A stretch of 64,000 nt of DNA from Mesorhizobium sp. GbtcB19. Lineage in GTDB: Bacteria > Pseudomonadota > Alphaproteobacteria > Rhizobiales > Rhizobiaceae. The notes beneath the pieces were generated by a model. It searched no databases and was not told the origin of the DNA. It was given only the letters and a program-made list of their open reading frames with translations. This document shows, piece by piece, positions 37,076 through 46,640 of this stretch. The position numbers were made by a program, and so were the translations under genes. The first letter of the stretch is position 1. Every line of letters starts with the position of its first letter. The stretch is taken from assembly GCF_019091085.1 (NCBI RefSeq), contig NZ_JAGXJY010000001.1, positions 496,001-560,000 of the forward strand, in the 5' to 3' direction.

Positions 37076-38203
37076 TCAGCGCACGACCGTCAGCCGTTCG
37101 GCGGCTCGGGTAATGGCGGTATAGAGCCAGCGCTGCCGGGTCTCCTTGAAAGCCCAGCTCTCGTCGAACAGCACGACATCGTTCCACTGCGAACCCTGCG
37201 CCTTGTGCACGGTCAGCGCATAGCCATAGTCGAAATCGTCGAAGCGCTTCTTCTGCTGCCAGGGGATTTCGGCATCCGGATCCTCGAAGGCCGCCTTGAG
37301 CAGCTTGATCTTGGCGACGCCACGGTCCGGATCATCTTCTTCCGGCGAGACTAGCAGGTTGATACCAGGCTTCACCGTCTCGCGCGACGAGGTCATCACC
37401 TTCCACAGCGAGCCGTTGAGCAGACCCTTGGCCGGGTCGTTGCGCAGGCAGACCAGCTTGTCGCCAGCTTGCGGAAAGTCGGCGTTGAACCCCTTCAGCT
37501 CGCGCAGCCTTTGATTATAGCGGCGGCGCGTGCGGTTGGTGCCGACCAGCACCTGGTCGGCCTTGAGCACGAGATCCTGGTTGACGCCTTCCCTGCCGAT
37601 CACCTGCGCGGTGCCGTAATCGCCATGCATGAATTCGCGACCTTCGCGCACATCGAGCGCCAGCCTGATGATCGGATTGTCGCGCGCCTGGCGGTGGATC
37701 TCTGTCAGCAGCACGTCCGGCTCGTGCTCGGTGAAGAAGCCGCCGCCCGAGATCGGCGGCAGCTGCGCCGGATCGCCCAGCACCAGGATCGGCGTGCCAA
37801 AACTCTGCAGGTCGCGGCCAAGTTGCTCGTCGACCATCGAGCATTCGTCGATGACGACGAGCTTGGCGCGCGCGATCGGGCTCTGCCGGTTGAGTGAAAA
37901 GGTCGGCGACATCGAGGTCTTGCCCGTCACCTCGTCCTCGACCGATTCCTCACCTTTGGGCCTATAGATCAGCGAATGGATGGTGCGGGCATTGGTCGCC
38001 CCCTTGGAGCGCAGCACCTGCGCCGCCTTGCCGGTGAAGGCGGCGAACTGCACCTGGCCGTCGACATGCTCGGCAAAATAGCGCGCCAGCGTCGTCTTGC
38101 CGGTGCCGGCATAGCCGAACAGGCGAAAGATCTGCGGCCGGCCCTCCTTGAGCCAGCGCCCGACCGCTTTCAGAGCCTCATCCTGTTGGGGAGAAAATTC
38201 CAT
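37076..38203 (-). CDS. RecD-like ATP-dependent DNA helicase (SF1B)
   Basis: 375 residues starting MEFSPQQDEALKAVGRWLKE. Walker A is GYAGTGKTTLARYF (about 31-44), Walker B VIDECSMVDEQL, motif III LGDPAQLPPI, and the C-terminal UvrD-like motif GYALTVHKAQGSQW. This compact form, without the RecD N-terminal domain or RecBC neighbours, is like Dda/Pif1-related helicases and probably unwinds DNA with 5'-3' polarity. Upstream in-frame codons to 38251 are less likely. Confidence 0.9.
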   Translation of the reverse strand: MEFSPQQDEALKAVGRWLKEGRPQIFRLFGYAGTGKTTLARYFAEHVDGQVQFAAFTGKAAQVLRSKGATNARTIHSLIYRPKGEESVEDEVTGKTSMSPTFSLNRQSPIARAKLVVIDECSMVDEQLGRDLQSFGTPILVLGDPAQLPPISGGGFFTEHEPDVLLTEIHRQARDNPIIRLALDVREGREFMHGDYGTAQVIGREGVNQDLVLKADQVLVGTNRTRRRYNQRLRELKGFNADFPQAGDKLVCLRNDPAKGLLNGSLWKVMTSSRETVKPGINLLVSPEEDDPDRGVAKIKLLKAAFEDPDAEIPWQQKKRFDDFDYGYALTVHKAQGSQWNDVVLFDESWAFKETRQRWLYTAITRAAERLTVVR

Positions 38204-38374
38204 CTGTGCGACAGACCGGATTCGCAAGCGAAAGACAAGATTGGCCGTCATACCGGCCGTTGTCGGTGGCAGTCACAAGCGCCTCCGCCAAGTCAGGCTA
38301 TCAGCCGCAAACCAGAACGTAAAGAGAACAAAACCGCTGATGCCGTGAAGAAACTCAGCCCAGCGAGTACCAAA

Positions 38375-39268
38375 TCAGGCGTAAGCAGCCACTGCCGGTG
38401 GCGGCGGGTCGCGGTCAGGCCTTGGAATGGGCGCGTAGTGGTCGAACTGCATCGTGTAGGTCGCACTGCCCCGGCTCATCGAGCGCAGGTTGTCGAAGTA
38501 CTTGAACATGTTGGTCAGCGGCACCATCGCGTTGACGACGATGGCCTCGCCGTGGCTTATCCGACTCTTGACCACACCGCGGCGACCGTGCAGGTCGCCG
38601 ATAATGCCGATGACATAGATTTCCGGCGTCACCACCTCGACCTTCATGATCGGCTCGAGCAATTGTACGCCGAGCTTGGGTGCGGCTTCCTTGAAGCAGG
38701 CGCGGCCGGCGATCTCGAAAGCGGAAGCCGAAGACTCGCTGTGATGGTGGCTGGCGTCCACCAACGTCGCCTTGATACCGATCATCGGGAATCCGGCGTA
38801 GGGACCAGAGACCAGGATGGTGCGCACCCCTTTTTCGACTCCGGCGGCATAATCACTCGGAAAAGCGCCGTCAGGAACCCTCGACACAAATACGAAATCC
38901 GGGTTGTGCCCGTTCGGCTCGAACAGGATTTTGACACGGGCGAACTGTCCCTGGCCGGCGAAAATCCTCTTATGCGTATAGTCTTGTTCGCGGGCGTGGG
39001 TAATCGTTTCGCGACAGGCCACTTGCGGAGCGCCGACATTTACCGCGACTTCGAACTCGCGACGCAAGCGGTCGACGATGATGTCAAGGTCCAGCTCAGT
39101 CATTGCGGCGATGATCGTCTGGCCCGATTCCTCGTCCCATTTCACCTCAAAGCCAGGTTGCTCTGTTGCCAGCGTCGATAAGGCGGCACGAAACTTCCGC
39201 TCATCGGCCCTCGACTTCGGCTCGATCGCGATTTGCAGCATAGGCCATGGCGCGGCAGGTTTTTCCAT
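38375..39268 (-). CDS. EF-G domain III-V protein lacking the GTPase domain
   Basis: 297 residues, uninterrupted, aligning by eye only to the C-terminal half of elongation factor G. Domain III spans about 9-86 ([38 protein letters not shown]), domain IV about 87-207 and domain V about 208-282 ([10 protein letters not shown], then [19 protein letters not shown]). The domain IV tip loop keeps histidines ([11 protein letters not shown], 170-180). There is no G domain, no Walker A and no domain II, in this gene or within the 110 bp upstream. It begins just at the domain III boundary. It could bind the ribosomal A site without GTP hydrolysis, or be a relic of a fusA paralogue; the intact frame favours a functional protein. 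Confidence 0.88.
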   Translation of the reverse strand: MEKPAAPWPMLQIAIEPKSRADERKFRAALSTLATEQPGFEVKWDEESGQTIIAAMTELDLDIIVDRLRREFEVAVNVGAPQVACRETITHAREQDYTHKRIFAGQGQFARVKILFEPNGHNPDFVFVSRVPDGAFPSDYAAGVEKGVRTILVSGPYAGFPMIGIKATLVDASHHHSESSASAFEIAGRACFKEAAPKLGVQLLEPIMKVEVVTPEIYVIGIIGDLHGRRGVVKSRISHGEAIVVNAMVPLTNMFKYFDNLRSMSRGSATYTMQFDHYAPIPRPDRDPPPPAVAAYA

Positions 39269-39377
39269 AGTGACCGCACGGTTGCAGGCTGCTCCGATAT
39301 TTGCAACCGAATATCGGGCCGAAATCCAGACTGAGATAACAGAAGCCTAAACTTGTTCCACTGCTGGCAAGCTGCGA
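39269..39377. promoter_or_regulatory. Region upstream of the EF-G-like gene with a dyad
   Basis: An inverted repeat ccgatatt (39294-39301) / aatatcgg (39310-39317) with an 8-bp spacer lies 26 bp before the EF-G-like ATG. It has the size of a repressor or activator site; no cognate regulator is nearby. Confidence 0.5.
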
Positions 39378-39722
39378 TCAGAGCCCTGGATCATTCTCCA
39401 GCAGGATCGGCTTGCCATGCGGCGTGGCGTGCGCGGCGCGTTCCCAGGCGGCGGCGAGTTCATCGACCTCGCTTTTGCGGGCGACACCCTTCCTGGACAA
39501 AAGCTTCTCCAGCGCCGCCAGCCAATGCTCGTAATAGTCGTGGCCATCACTCGCCGCGCCCGGTTGCTTCACCTCAGCCGACAAGGCATCTGCCCACTCA
39601 CTCCACGAAAACAGGCCCTTGTCGTGCAGCGCAACGGTCAGGGCAAAAGCTTCCGCCTGCCACGGCTCGGCGAAGACCGGCTCGTCGAAACCCGCCGGCA
39701 ACTTGGCCTCATGCCGGCTCAA
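39378..39722 (-). CDS. Nitrile hydratase accessory (activator) protein
   Basis: 114 residues from a TTG start at 39722, which overlaps the beta-subunit stop by 14 bases; the frame is open further upstream only as a shadow of the beta gene. FDEPVFAEPWQAEAFALTVALHDKGLFSW.EWADAL is typical of the accessory family, related in fold to the beta-subunit N-terminus. It helps cobalt loading of the alpha subunit by subunit swapping in cobalt-type enzymes. Third gene of the alpha-beta-activator operon. Confidence 0.85.
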   Translation of the reverse strand: MSRHEAKLPAGFDEPVFAEPWQAEAFALTVALHDKGLFSWSEWADALSAEVKQPGAASDGHDYYEHWLAALEKLLSRKGVARKSEVDELAAAWERAAHATPHGKPILLENDPGL

Positions 39723-40368
39723 GATAGCTCTCCCAGGCGTCGATCGAGACGCTGAGCGTGGGATCCGCGCCCTCGCCCCAGATCTCGGCCCCGTCGAACA
39801 CCACGGTATAGACCCATTGCGGGTTCTCGCCCTTGCCATGAGCGTTGCTGTCGGGAAAGACGAAACCATCCCGCACCGCCTCGATCGTGCCGGTCTTGCC
39901 ACGCGCATAACGTGGCAGGCGCGTATGTCCGGTCGGGTTGAAATTCTTCGTCCGCACGCGATCGCCCGCTCGGAACCGAGCCGGTGTGACGACCGGACGG
40001 TCGCACGGTCCGCCCTTGGCGAGCACCGCCGGCACGTCCGCCGCCTTCAGCACTCGCTTCGGCGTCGCGGCCGCATCGACCGCCTTGCCGGCGGCGAGGT
40101 CGCGCTCGGTGACGAAGCCGTGGCGCTGCAGCAGCGTCTCCAGCGCCTTGATCCAGATCTGGTAGTAGCTCGATGAATAATAATCAGCCGGATGCAGCGA
40201 TTCCCGGGCATGCCGGCTTTCGTCGATATTCCACGCGCCCATGCCGCCGGCGGTCAGCGTCACGCCAAGCGCCCGTCGCTCCCAGGCGGCATGGAAATAG
40301 GGCTCGTCCTTCTCGGGCGCGACCGGCCCGAAACCCATCTGCCCGCCGAGATCCTGCGGTCCGTTCAT
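39709..40368 (-). CDS. nthB: Nitrile hydratase beta subunit
   Basis: 219 residues starting [19 protein letters not shown], the usual N-terminus of the beta subunit, with YYEIW-like [13 protein letters not shown] and the C-terminal SH3-like barrel ([26 protein letters not shown]). It pairs with alpha to form the active dimer hydrating nitriles to amides. ATG overlaps the alpha stop; the beta stop overlaps the accessory start, so the three are translationally coupled. Confidence 0.94.
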   Translation of the reverse strand: MNGPQDLGGQMGFGPVAPEKDEPYFHAAWERRALGVTLTAGGMGAWNIDESRHARESLHPADYYSSSYYQIWIKALETLLQRHGFVTERDLAAGKAVDAAATPKRVLKAADVPAVLAKGGPCDRPVVTPARFRAGDRVRTKNFNPTGHTRLPRYARGKTGTIEAVRDGFVFPDSNAHGKGENPQWVYTVVFDGAEIWGEGADPTLSVSIDAWESYLEPA

Positions 40369-40970
40369 GCCGGCTCCTTGGCCAAAGCCGTGCCGATCAT
40401 CGCATCGCGGCTGACCAGATCGGCGAGTTGCTCCTCGCTCCAGCCCTCGGTGCCTTTCGGCCGCATCGGCACCACCAGGTAACGAAGCTCGGCGGTGGAA
40501 TCCCAGACGCGGATCTTCTTCTCGACCGGCAGCGTCAGCCCGAATTCCTCGAGCACGCCGCGCGGATCGATTACCGCCCGCGAGCGGTAGGGCGGCGCCT
40601 TGTACCAGACCGGCGGCAGGCCGAGCACCGACCACGGGTAACAGGAGCACAGCGTGCAGACGACGAGATTATGCGTCTCCTCGGTGTTGAACACGGCCTG
40701 CATGTGCTCGCCCTGGCGGCCGGTGTAGGAGAGCGATTCGATCGCCGCCGTCGCGTCGCGCTTCAGCCAGTCGGCATAGGCAGGATCGCTCCAGGCCTTA
40801 GCCACCACCCTGGCGCCGTTACGCGGGCCGATCTTGGTCTCATAGGTGTCGACGATGACGTCGATGGCCGCCGGATCGATCAGGCCCTTTTGGGTCAGGA
40901 TCGTTTCCAGCGCGCGCACCCGCGCCGCGAACGGGTCGAGCTCGTTGTCGTGATCATGATCGTGGGTCAT
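40365..40970 (-). CDS. nthA: Nitrile hydratase alpha subunit, cobalt type
   Basis: 201 residues. The metal centre is C105-T-L-C108-S-C110; threonine after the first cysteine marks cobalt-type enzymes, whereas iron-type enzymes have serine. In the mature enzyme the last two cysteines are oxidised to sulfinic/sulfenic acids. A His/Asp-rich N-terminus ([10 protein letters not shown]) could help metal capture. First gene of the operon alpha-beta-activator; no amidase gene follows in this window. Confidence 0.95.
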   Translation of the reverse strand: MTHDHDHDNELDPFAARVRALETILTQKGLIDPAAIDVIVDTYETKIGPRNGARVVAKAWSDPAYADWLKRDATAAIESLSYTGRQGEHMQAVFNTEETHNLVVCTLCSCYPWSVLGLPPVWYKAPPYRSRAVIDPRGVLEEFGLTLPVEKKIRVWDSTAELRYLVVPMRPKGTEGWSEEQLADLVSRDAMIGTALAKEPA

Positions 40971-41087
40971 GATCCGAGACTAGGATCGGCCGCGGCTGGC
41001 CGCAAGCGCAACGCCTTGGGCCAGAGGCGATCGGAACGAAAGCGCGTTTCCTTGAATCGCTCGCTCCAGCGTTGTTTTCTGAAGCAA

Positions 41088-41127
41088 GATCTGGTCCGAA
41101 AAGTCAGCAACTTCTCGGGACCAGGCC
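41088..41127. repeat. Hairpin repeat after the RND pump gene
   Basis: ctggtccgaaaagt pairs with acttctcgggaccag around a short loop, ending two bases before the RND stop codon. It resembles the rhizobial gatccgaaaagt palindromes and could also act as a 3' end structure for the pump mRNA. Confidence 0.7.
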
Positions 41128-41128
41128 C

Positions 41129-44100
41129 CTACTCGGCCGCCATTTTCTTCGGCTCGGCCTCGCCGTCGAACAGCGAGCGTTGCTCGCTATCTTCCACCAC
41201 ATGCAGCGCCGGCTGACTCTTCCTCGACGAGAAGCTGAGCAGCCAGCCGGAGAAGTTCTCGAAATAGACGTAGATCACCGGCGTCACGAACAGCGTCAGC
41301 GCTTGGGAGGCAAGCAGGCCGCCGACCACCGCGACGCCGAGCGGCTGGCGCAATTCGGCGCTGGCGCCGGTGCCGAGCGCGATCGGGAACGTGCCCATCA
41401 GCGCGGCCAGCGTCGTCATCATGATCGGCCGGAAACGCATCAGGCAGGCTTTGTGGATGGACTCCTTCGCCGACATGCCCTGTCGCCGGAGCTCCAGCGC
41501 GACGTCGACCATCATGATGCCGTTCTTCTTGACGATGCCGATCAGCATCAGGATGCCGATCACCGCGATCACCGAAAGATCCATGCCGGCGAAGCGAAGC
41601 GCCACCACCGCGCCAAGCACTGCCGACGGCAGGCCGGTGAGGATGGTGAGCGGGTGGATGAAGCTCTCATAGAGCATGCCGAGCACGATATAGATCGTCA
41701 GGATGGCGCCGCCGATCAGCAGGCCCTGGTTGGCCAGCGAATCCTGGAAGGTCTTGGCGGTGCCGGCGAAGCTGGTCGAGATCGCCGTCGGCATGCCGAT
41801 CTGCTCTTTCAGTTGATCGATGCGCGTTACGCTGTCGCCGAGCGCCACGCCCTGCGGCAGATTGTAGGAGATCGTCACCGCCGGAAGCTGTCCAAGCTGG
41901 TTGACCGTCAAGGCGCCGGCCGTGCGGTCGACGCGGGCGAAAGCGCCGAGCGGCACCAGGCTGCCGCTCGCCGTCCTTACCTGGATGGCCAGCATCCGCT
42001 CGGGCGACCATTCGATCTTGGGATCGAGCTCGGTGATGACCTCATAGCTGTCGGTCGAACCGAAGATCGTCGAGACCTGATCGGTGCCGAAGCCGCCATA
42101 AAGGGCCGAACGCAGCGTGTCGGTGTCGATGCCGAGCTGGGCGGCCTTGTCGCGGTCGACCACCAGCGACGCCTGCAAGGCGTTGTTCTGCAGATCGCTG
42201 GTGACGTCGGTGAAGGTCGTATGGTCGGCCGCCATCGCGTCGTTGAGCTTCTGCGCCCAGACGTCGGTAGCGGTCGTATCGAGCCCCTGAACCACGAGCT
42301 GATAAGCGCTGGCCGACGACCGCGAGCCGAGCCGTAGGTTCTGCACCGGCTGCATATAGGTCTCGATGCCGGCCACGCCGGCCAGTTGCTTGCGCAGATC
42401 CGAAAGCACCTTCTCGATGTCGGGGCGCTTATCCTTGCCCTTGAGCTGAACGAAGAGCTGCCCCTGGTTGAGCGCGTTGTTGCCGCTGCCCGCCGACCAC
42501 GCCACATGGTCGACATAGGGCGACTTCGAGAACACGCTGGCCACCTGCCCCTGCAGCTTCGCCATGGCATCGAACGAGATATCCTGTCGCGCGATCGTCG
42601 TCACCGAGATCTGGCCGATGTCTTCCTGCGGGAAGAAGCCCTTCGGCGAAACCTGGATCACCCACACGGACGCCGCCGCGGTGGCGACGAAGACCAGGAA
42701 GATCAGGAAGGTGTGGCGCAGGCAGAAGCTCAGCAGCCAATCGTAGGTGCGGGTGACGATGTCGTGCCTGTGGCCGGCGCCATGCGCCTCGCGATCCGCC
42801 CTGGTCACCGACAGCAGCCGCGAGCAAAGCATCGGCGTCAGCGTCAGCGAAACGAACATCGAGGCCAGGATGGCGACGGTCACGACGACGGCGAATTCGT
42901 TGAAGATGCGGCCGATGACGCCGCCCATCAAAAGCACCGGGATGAACACCGCCACCAGCGAGATCGAGATCGAGATGATGGTGAAGCCGATCTCGCGCGC
43001 GCCCTTCAGCGAAGCGTCGAAGGCCGACAGCCCGTCTTCCTCCATGTGGCGGAAGATGTTTTCGAGCATGACGATGGCGTCGTCGACGACAAGGCCGACC
43101 GCAAGCGTCAGTCCCATCAGCGAGATGTTGTCGATGGAAAAGCCGAACAGGAACATCGCGCCGAGGGTGGCGATCAGCGAGATCGGCACCGCCACCGCCG
43201 GGATGATCGTCGCCGTTATCCTGCGCAGGAAGACGAAGATCACCATCACGACGAGCGCGATGGTCAACAGCAGCGTGAACTGAACGTCGTCGACGGCCTG
43301 GCGGATCGAGGTCGAGCGGTCGTTGAGCAGCTTGATCTGCGCGGCAGCCGGCAGCTGGTCCTGGAAGGACGGCAGCATCGCCTTGACCTTGTCGACGACG
43401 TCGACGGTGTTGGCGTCGGGCTGGCGCTGCACGGCCATGATGATCGCGCGGGTGCCGTCATACCAGCTCGCCGTCGTCGTGGTCTGCACCGAATCGACGA
43501 CGCGCGTCACCTCGCCCAGCCGCACCGGATGGCCGTTCTTGGTGGCGATGATGAGGTTGGAGAAGCCGGCGGCGTCGGTGAGCTGCGTGTTGGCGGTGAT
43601 GGTCAGCTGCTGCTTGTTGTTCTGCAGCACGCCGAGCGGCGTGTTGCTGTTGGCCGAAGCGACGGCAGCCTGCAGCTGGTCGATCGAGATGCCGCGCGCG
43701 GCAAGCGCGGTCGGATCGATCTGGATGCGAACCGCGTATTTCTGCTGGCCGAAGATCGAGACTTGCGCCACGCCGTCGATGGTCGATAGCGAGGGCGAGA
43801 TGACGTTTTCGGCAAAGGCGTCGAGATCGGTCAGCGGGACCGTGTCGCTGACCAGCGACATCAGCAGGATCGGCGCATCGGCCGGATTGACCTTGCGATA
43901 GCTCGGCGGCGACGTCATCTGCGGCGGCAGCGATTTTTGCGTGCGCGCGATCGCCGCCTGCACGTCCGCCGCCGCGGCGTCGATATCGCGGTTGAGCACG
44001 AACTGGATGGCGATCGAGGTCTGGCCGAGCGAGTTGGTGGTCGAGATCGAATCGATGCCGGCGATCGTCGCGAACTGCTTGATCAGCGGCGTCGCAACGG

Positions 44101-44281
44101 AAGTCGCCATCGTCTCGGGCGAGGCGCCCGGCAGCGACGCGGAGACGTTGACCACCGGAAATTCGGCACTGGGCAGCGCTGCCACCGGCAGAAACTTGTA
44201 GGCAAAGATGCCGCCCAGCACGAGGGCGAACGACATCAAAAGGGTGGCTACAGGCCTGCGGATGCAGAATTCGGAGATCAT
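41129..44281 (-). CDS. RND multidrug efflux pump, inner-membrane subunit (MdtB/MdtC-like)
   Basis: 1050 residues, 12 membrane helices and two large periplasmic loops. It begins MISEFCIRRPVATLLMSFAL; the FCIRRPVAT motif is shared with MdtB/MdtC/MexF-type transporters. The proton-relay region GLVVDDAIVMLENI carries the two aspartates of membrane helix 4. With the adaptor encoded immediately upstream (ATGA overlap) it exports drugs or other amphiphiles by proton antiport; the outer-membrane channel is not encoded here. Confidence 0.95.
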   Translation of the reverse strand: MISEFCIRRPVATLLMSFALVLGGIFAYKFLPVAALPSAEFPVVNVSASLPGASPETMATSVATPLIKQFATIAGIDSISTTNSLGQTSIAIQFVLNRDIDAAAADVQAAIARTQKSLPPQMTSPPSYRKVNPADAPILLMSLVSDTVPLTDLDAFAENVISPSLSTIDGVAQVSIFGQQKYAVRIQIDPTALAARGISIDQLQAAVASANSNTPLGVLQNNKQQLTITANTQLTDAAGFSNLIIATKNGHPVRLGEVTRVVDSVQTTTTASWYDGTRAIIMAVQRQPDANTVDVVDKVKAMLPSFQDQLPAAAQIKLLNDRSTSIRQAVDDVQFTLLLTIALVVMVIFVFLRRITATIIPAVAVPISLIATLGAMFLFGFSIDNISLMGLTLAVGLVVDDAIVMLENIFRHMEEDGLSAFDASLKGAREIGFTIISISISLVAVFIPVLLMGGVIGRIFNEFAVVVTVAILASMFVSLTLTPMLCSRLLSVTRADREAHGAGHRHDIVTRTYDWLLSFCLRHTFLIFLVFVATAAASVWVIQVSPKGFFPQEDIGQISVTTIARQDISFDAMAKLQGQVASVFSKSPYVDHVAWSAGSGNNALNQGQLFVQLKGKDKRPDIEKVLSDLRKQLAGVAGIETYMQPVQNLRLGSRSSASAYQLVVQGLDTTATDVWAQKLNDAMAADHTTFTDVTSDLQNNALQASLVVDRDKAAQLGIDTDTLRSALYGGFGTDQVSTIFGSTDSYEVITELDPKIEWSPERMLAIQVRTASGSLVPLGAFARVDRTAGALTVNQLGQLPAVTISYNLPQGVALGDSVTRIDQLKEQIGMPTAISTSFAGTAKTFQDSLANQGLLIGGAILTIYIVLGMLYESFIHPLTILTGLPSAVLGAVVALRFAGMDLSVIAVIGILMLIGIVKKNGIMMVDVALELRRQGMSAKESIHKACLMRFRPIMMTTLAALMGTFPIALGTGASAELRQPLGVAVVGGLLASQALTLFVTPVIYVYFENFSGWLLSFSSRKSQPALHVVEDSEQRSLFDGEAEPKKMAAE

Positions 44282-45588
44282 TGGGCGGCCCCGCCGGCCT
44301 TGTCGGCCTCCGCGACCTTCGCGGACGCCTGGTTGCCGGATCCGGCCGCGGCCTTGCCTTCATGCACCGCCGCGCCGTTCTTCAACCGTGTCTGGCCCTC
44401 GACGACAACCTTCTCGCCGCTCTTGAGACCATTGCTGATGGCGCTGTTCTCACCCTCCGTCAGCGCCACCTGCACAGGCCGCATCTCGACAGTGCTGTCC
44501 GGCTTGACGACATAGACGAACGGGCCTTTCTGGCTGGGCTGCACGGCCACCGTCGGCACCGAAATCATCTGCGGCATCGTGCCAGCGTCGAGCACGACGT
44601 TGACATACTGGCCGGGCCATAGCGAGAGATCCGGGTTCGGGATGCTCGCCCGCGTGGCGATGGTGCCGGAGGCGGTGTCGACGCTGGAATCGACGAAGTC
44701 GAGCGTGCCCTTGCCGATCGGTGTCGGATCGCCATTCTTGGTCAGCGTCACGCCGCCTTGCTGCGGATCGGCGAGCGCCTTGTGCAACAGAGCCAGATTG
44801 CTCTCCGGCAAGGTGAAGTTCACCTGCAACGGATCGATCTGGGTGATCGTCACCAGCGGCGTCGAGTTGCTTGAGTTGCCGTTGCTGACGGTAACGAGGT
44901 CGCCGACCGAGACGTTGACAGCGCCGAGCCTGCCGGCGATCGGCGCCGAGATCGTGGCAAAGCCGAGTTGAACGTTGTCGGCGTCGATCGTCGCCTTGTC
45001 GGCATCGACGGTCGCAGCCGCCGCCTTTTGCGCCGCCACCGCCTGATCGTAGGTCTGCTGGGTGCCGGCCTGTTTGGCGACAAGGTCCTTGGCGCGCTGG
45101 AGGTCGGAATTCGAGCTGATGAGCAGCGCCTGGTCCTTGGCAAGGGTCGCCTGGTCCTTCGCCAATTGCGCCCGCAGCGCGCGGTCGTCGAGCTGGAACA
45201 GCACGTCGCCCGCCTTCACCATCTGGCCGTCCTTGACGTCGATCGACACGATCTGGCTGGAGACCCGGGCGTTTATGTTGACCACGGCCGGCGAGGAGAC
45301 GAAGCCGATGGCGTAGCGGCGGATCGGGAAATCCGCGGTCGTGGCGGTCGCGGAGACGATCGAGGCGGAACGTGCGCCGCCGCCTTTCGCATTGTCGCCT
45401 TTCGAATTGTCCGAAGCCTTGGCCGTCTTGTCGTTGCCCGCCGTCTTGTCCGTGGCGGTCGCGTCAACCTGCTTGCCCGAAATCAGCTGCTGGACCTTGG
45501 CCAGTGTCGTCGGCGAATAATAGAGCCCCGCGCCCGCCAGGCAGGCGACCGCTACAGCTGCAAAGGCGATTTTTCCGCGCATCGACAA
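44278..45588 (-). CDS. RND efflux adaptor (membrane fusion protein)
   Basis: 436 residues: N-terminal membrane anchor or uncleaved signal (about 6-27), an unusual 40-residue hydrophilic Lys/Asp/Asn-rich segment (about 45-75), then the adaptor domains (INARVSSQIVSIDVKDGQMVKAGDVLFQLDDRALRAQLAKDQ, coiled coil to about 190, and beta barrel). The C-terminal tail is again Ala/Lys/Gly-rich. It binds the RND subunit whose start overlaps its stop. Confidence 0.93.
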   Translation of the reverse strand: MSMRGKIAFAAVAVACLAGAGLYYSPTTLAKVQQLISGKQVDATATDKTAGNDKTAKASDNSKGDNAKGGGARSASIVSATATTADFPIRRYAIGFVSSPAVVNINARVSSQIVSIDVKDGQMVKAGDVLFQLDDRALRAQLAKDQATLAKDQALLISSNSDLQRAKDLVAKQAGTQQTYDQAVAAQKAAAATVDADKATIDADNVQLGFATISAPIAGRLGAVNVSVGDLVTVSNGNSSNSTPLVTITQIDPLQVNFTLPESNLALLHKALADPQQGGVTLTKNGDPTPIGKGTLDFVDSSVDTASGTIATRASIPNPDLSLWPGQYVNVVLDAGTMPQMISVPTVAVQPSQKGPFVYVVKPDSTVEMRPVQVALTEGENSAISNGLKSGEKVVVEGQTRLKNGAAVHEGKAAAGSGNQASAKVAEADKAGGAAQ

Positions 45589-45809
45589 ACAAACCTTCTA
45601 CCGACACGCCGATCCCGGTGGTCTATCTTAGCTCGATTCACGGCGCCTTGCCGCGATTTTCGCCGAATAGATAGGACAAGGCTTTGGCGGAAAAGGGCCA
45701 AAACACGGCATTACGAAGATTTAATGTGCAGTGCACAAACGTTGGGCAGCCGGCTAACTCAACGGTGAACCGCCTTCAGCCTGCCCGAAAAGCTGCCCAG
45801 ATGTGTTGA
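45589..45809. promoter_or_regulatory. Upstream region of the RND operon
   Basis: About 220 bp with no gene I can support. The perfect dyad tgtgca-g-tgcaca (45725-45737) lies about 140 bp upstream of the adaptor ATG in an AT-richer stretch (gatttaatgtgc) and is a candidate binding site for a regulator of the pump. No regulator gene is adjacent. Confidence 0.45.
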
Positions 45810-45931
45810 GATTCAGGTCAGGACGAGTCGAAAACAGTGGCTTTCGAGAACCGGAGCGGAGCGTACTTTTCGTACGTGAGCACCGGAAGCGCAGAAAGCC
45901 AGTGTTTGCAGGCCGGCCTCACCTGAATATC
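45810..45931. repeat. 118-bp mosaic palindrome, copy B
   Basis: Same core as copies A and C. Central hairpin is cgtac-ttttc-gtacg, so one base pair of the stem has changed from G-C to T-A on both sides. Middle arms are tggcttt / aaagcca and outer arms gattcaggt / acctgaatatc. It ends 8 bp after the LysE-family stop codon, on that gene's 3' side. Confidence 0.9.
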
Positions 45932-45938
45932 GGCACAT

Positions 45939-46535
45939 CTAACGGAGCATGGGCCACAGCGTTGCCGCGAGCAATACGCCCATGGCGATGTTGAACCATT
46001 TCAGCCGCACCGGATCCGACAGGAAGCCGCGCAGCGCCGTGCCGAACCCGGCCCAGATGGACACACTCGGCAGGTTGACGATGGCGAAGGCGGCCGAGAT
46101 CAGCATCACCGAGATGAACGGATGGTCGGCGTTCGTATAGACGGCCATGGCGGTGATCGCCATCACCCAGGCCTTGGGATTGACCCATTGGAAGGCCGCC
46201 GCGTCGATGAAGCGCATCGGCTTCGCTTCCGCTTCGCCCTTGCTGGCCATCGAACGCGACATGGCGATCTTCCAGGCGAGATAGAGCAGATAGGCCGCGC
46301 CGGCGATCTTCAACGCCGTATGCAGCGCGGGCACCGCCGTCAGAACCGCGCCGAGCCCGAAGCCCACTGCCAAAAGCAGGACGAAAAAGCCGATGCTGAT
46401 ACCCAGCATATGCGGGATCGTTCTGACGATGCCGAAATTGACGCCGGATGTGAGCAACATGAGGTTGTTCGGCCCGGGCGTGATCGAAGTCACGAAGGCG
46501 TAGACCAGCAAAGCGGAAAAAGCTTCAAGAGACAT
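45939..46535 (-). CDS. LysE/RhtB-family exporter
   Basis: 198 residues with about six hydrophobic helices and the family motif SITPGPNNLMLLTSGVNFG near the N-terminus, then AAFQWVNPKAWVMAITAMAVY. LysE proteins export amino acids or derivatives. The start is set at ATG 46535; an in-frame ATG at 46589 would add 18 residues. Monocistronic, followed at once by mosaic palindrome copy B. Confidence 0.9.
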   Translation of the reverse strand: MSLEAFSALLVYAFVTSITPGPNNLMLLTSGVNFGIVRTIPHMLGISIGFFVLLLAVGFGLGAVLTAVPALHTALKIAGAAYLLYLAWKIAMSRSMASKGEAEAKPMRFIDAAAFQWVNPKAWVMAITAMAVYTNADHPFISVMLISAAFAIVNLPSVSIWAGFGTALRGFLSDPVRLKWFNIAMGVLLAATLWPMLR

Positions 46536-46640
46536 CGAGATCACAAAGGTCAACAATGTTGACTTAATTTGCAATGAGCTCCGAGGCAAAGGGATTCCAT
46601 TGGTCCACCAGCGAGCAGACGAAATGCTGCCGTCGGCAAG

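Noticed and set aside
38375..39268. Tet(M)-type ribosomal protection protein
   Set aside because: Lacks the G domain required for GTP-dependent tetracycline release; only domains III-V are present.
39723..39908. Longer form of the nitrile hydratase accessory protein
   Set aside because: The extra 62 codons are a shifted-frame reading of the beta-subunit gene; family length fits the TTG at 39722.
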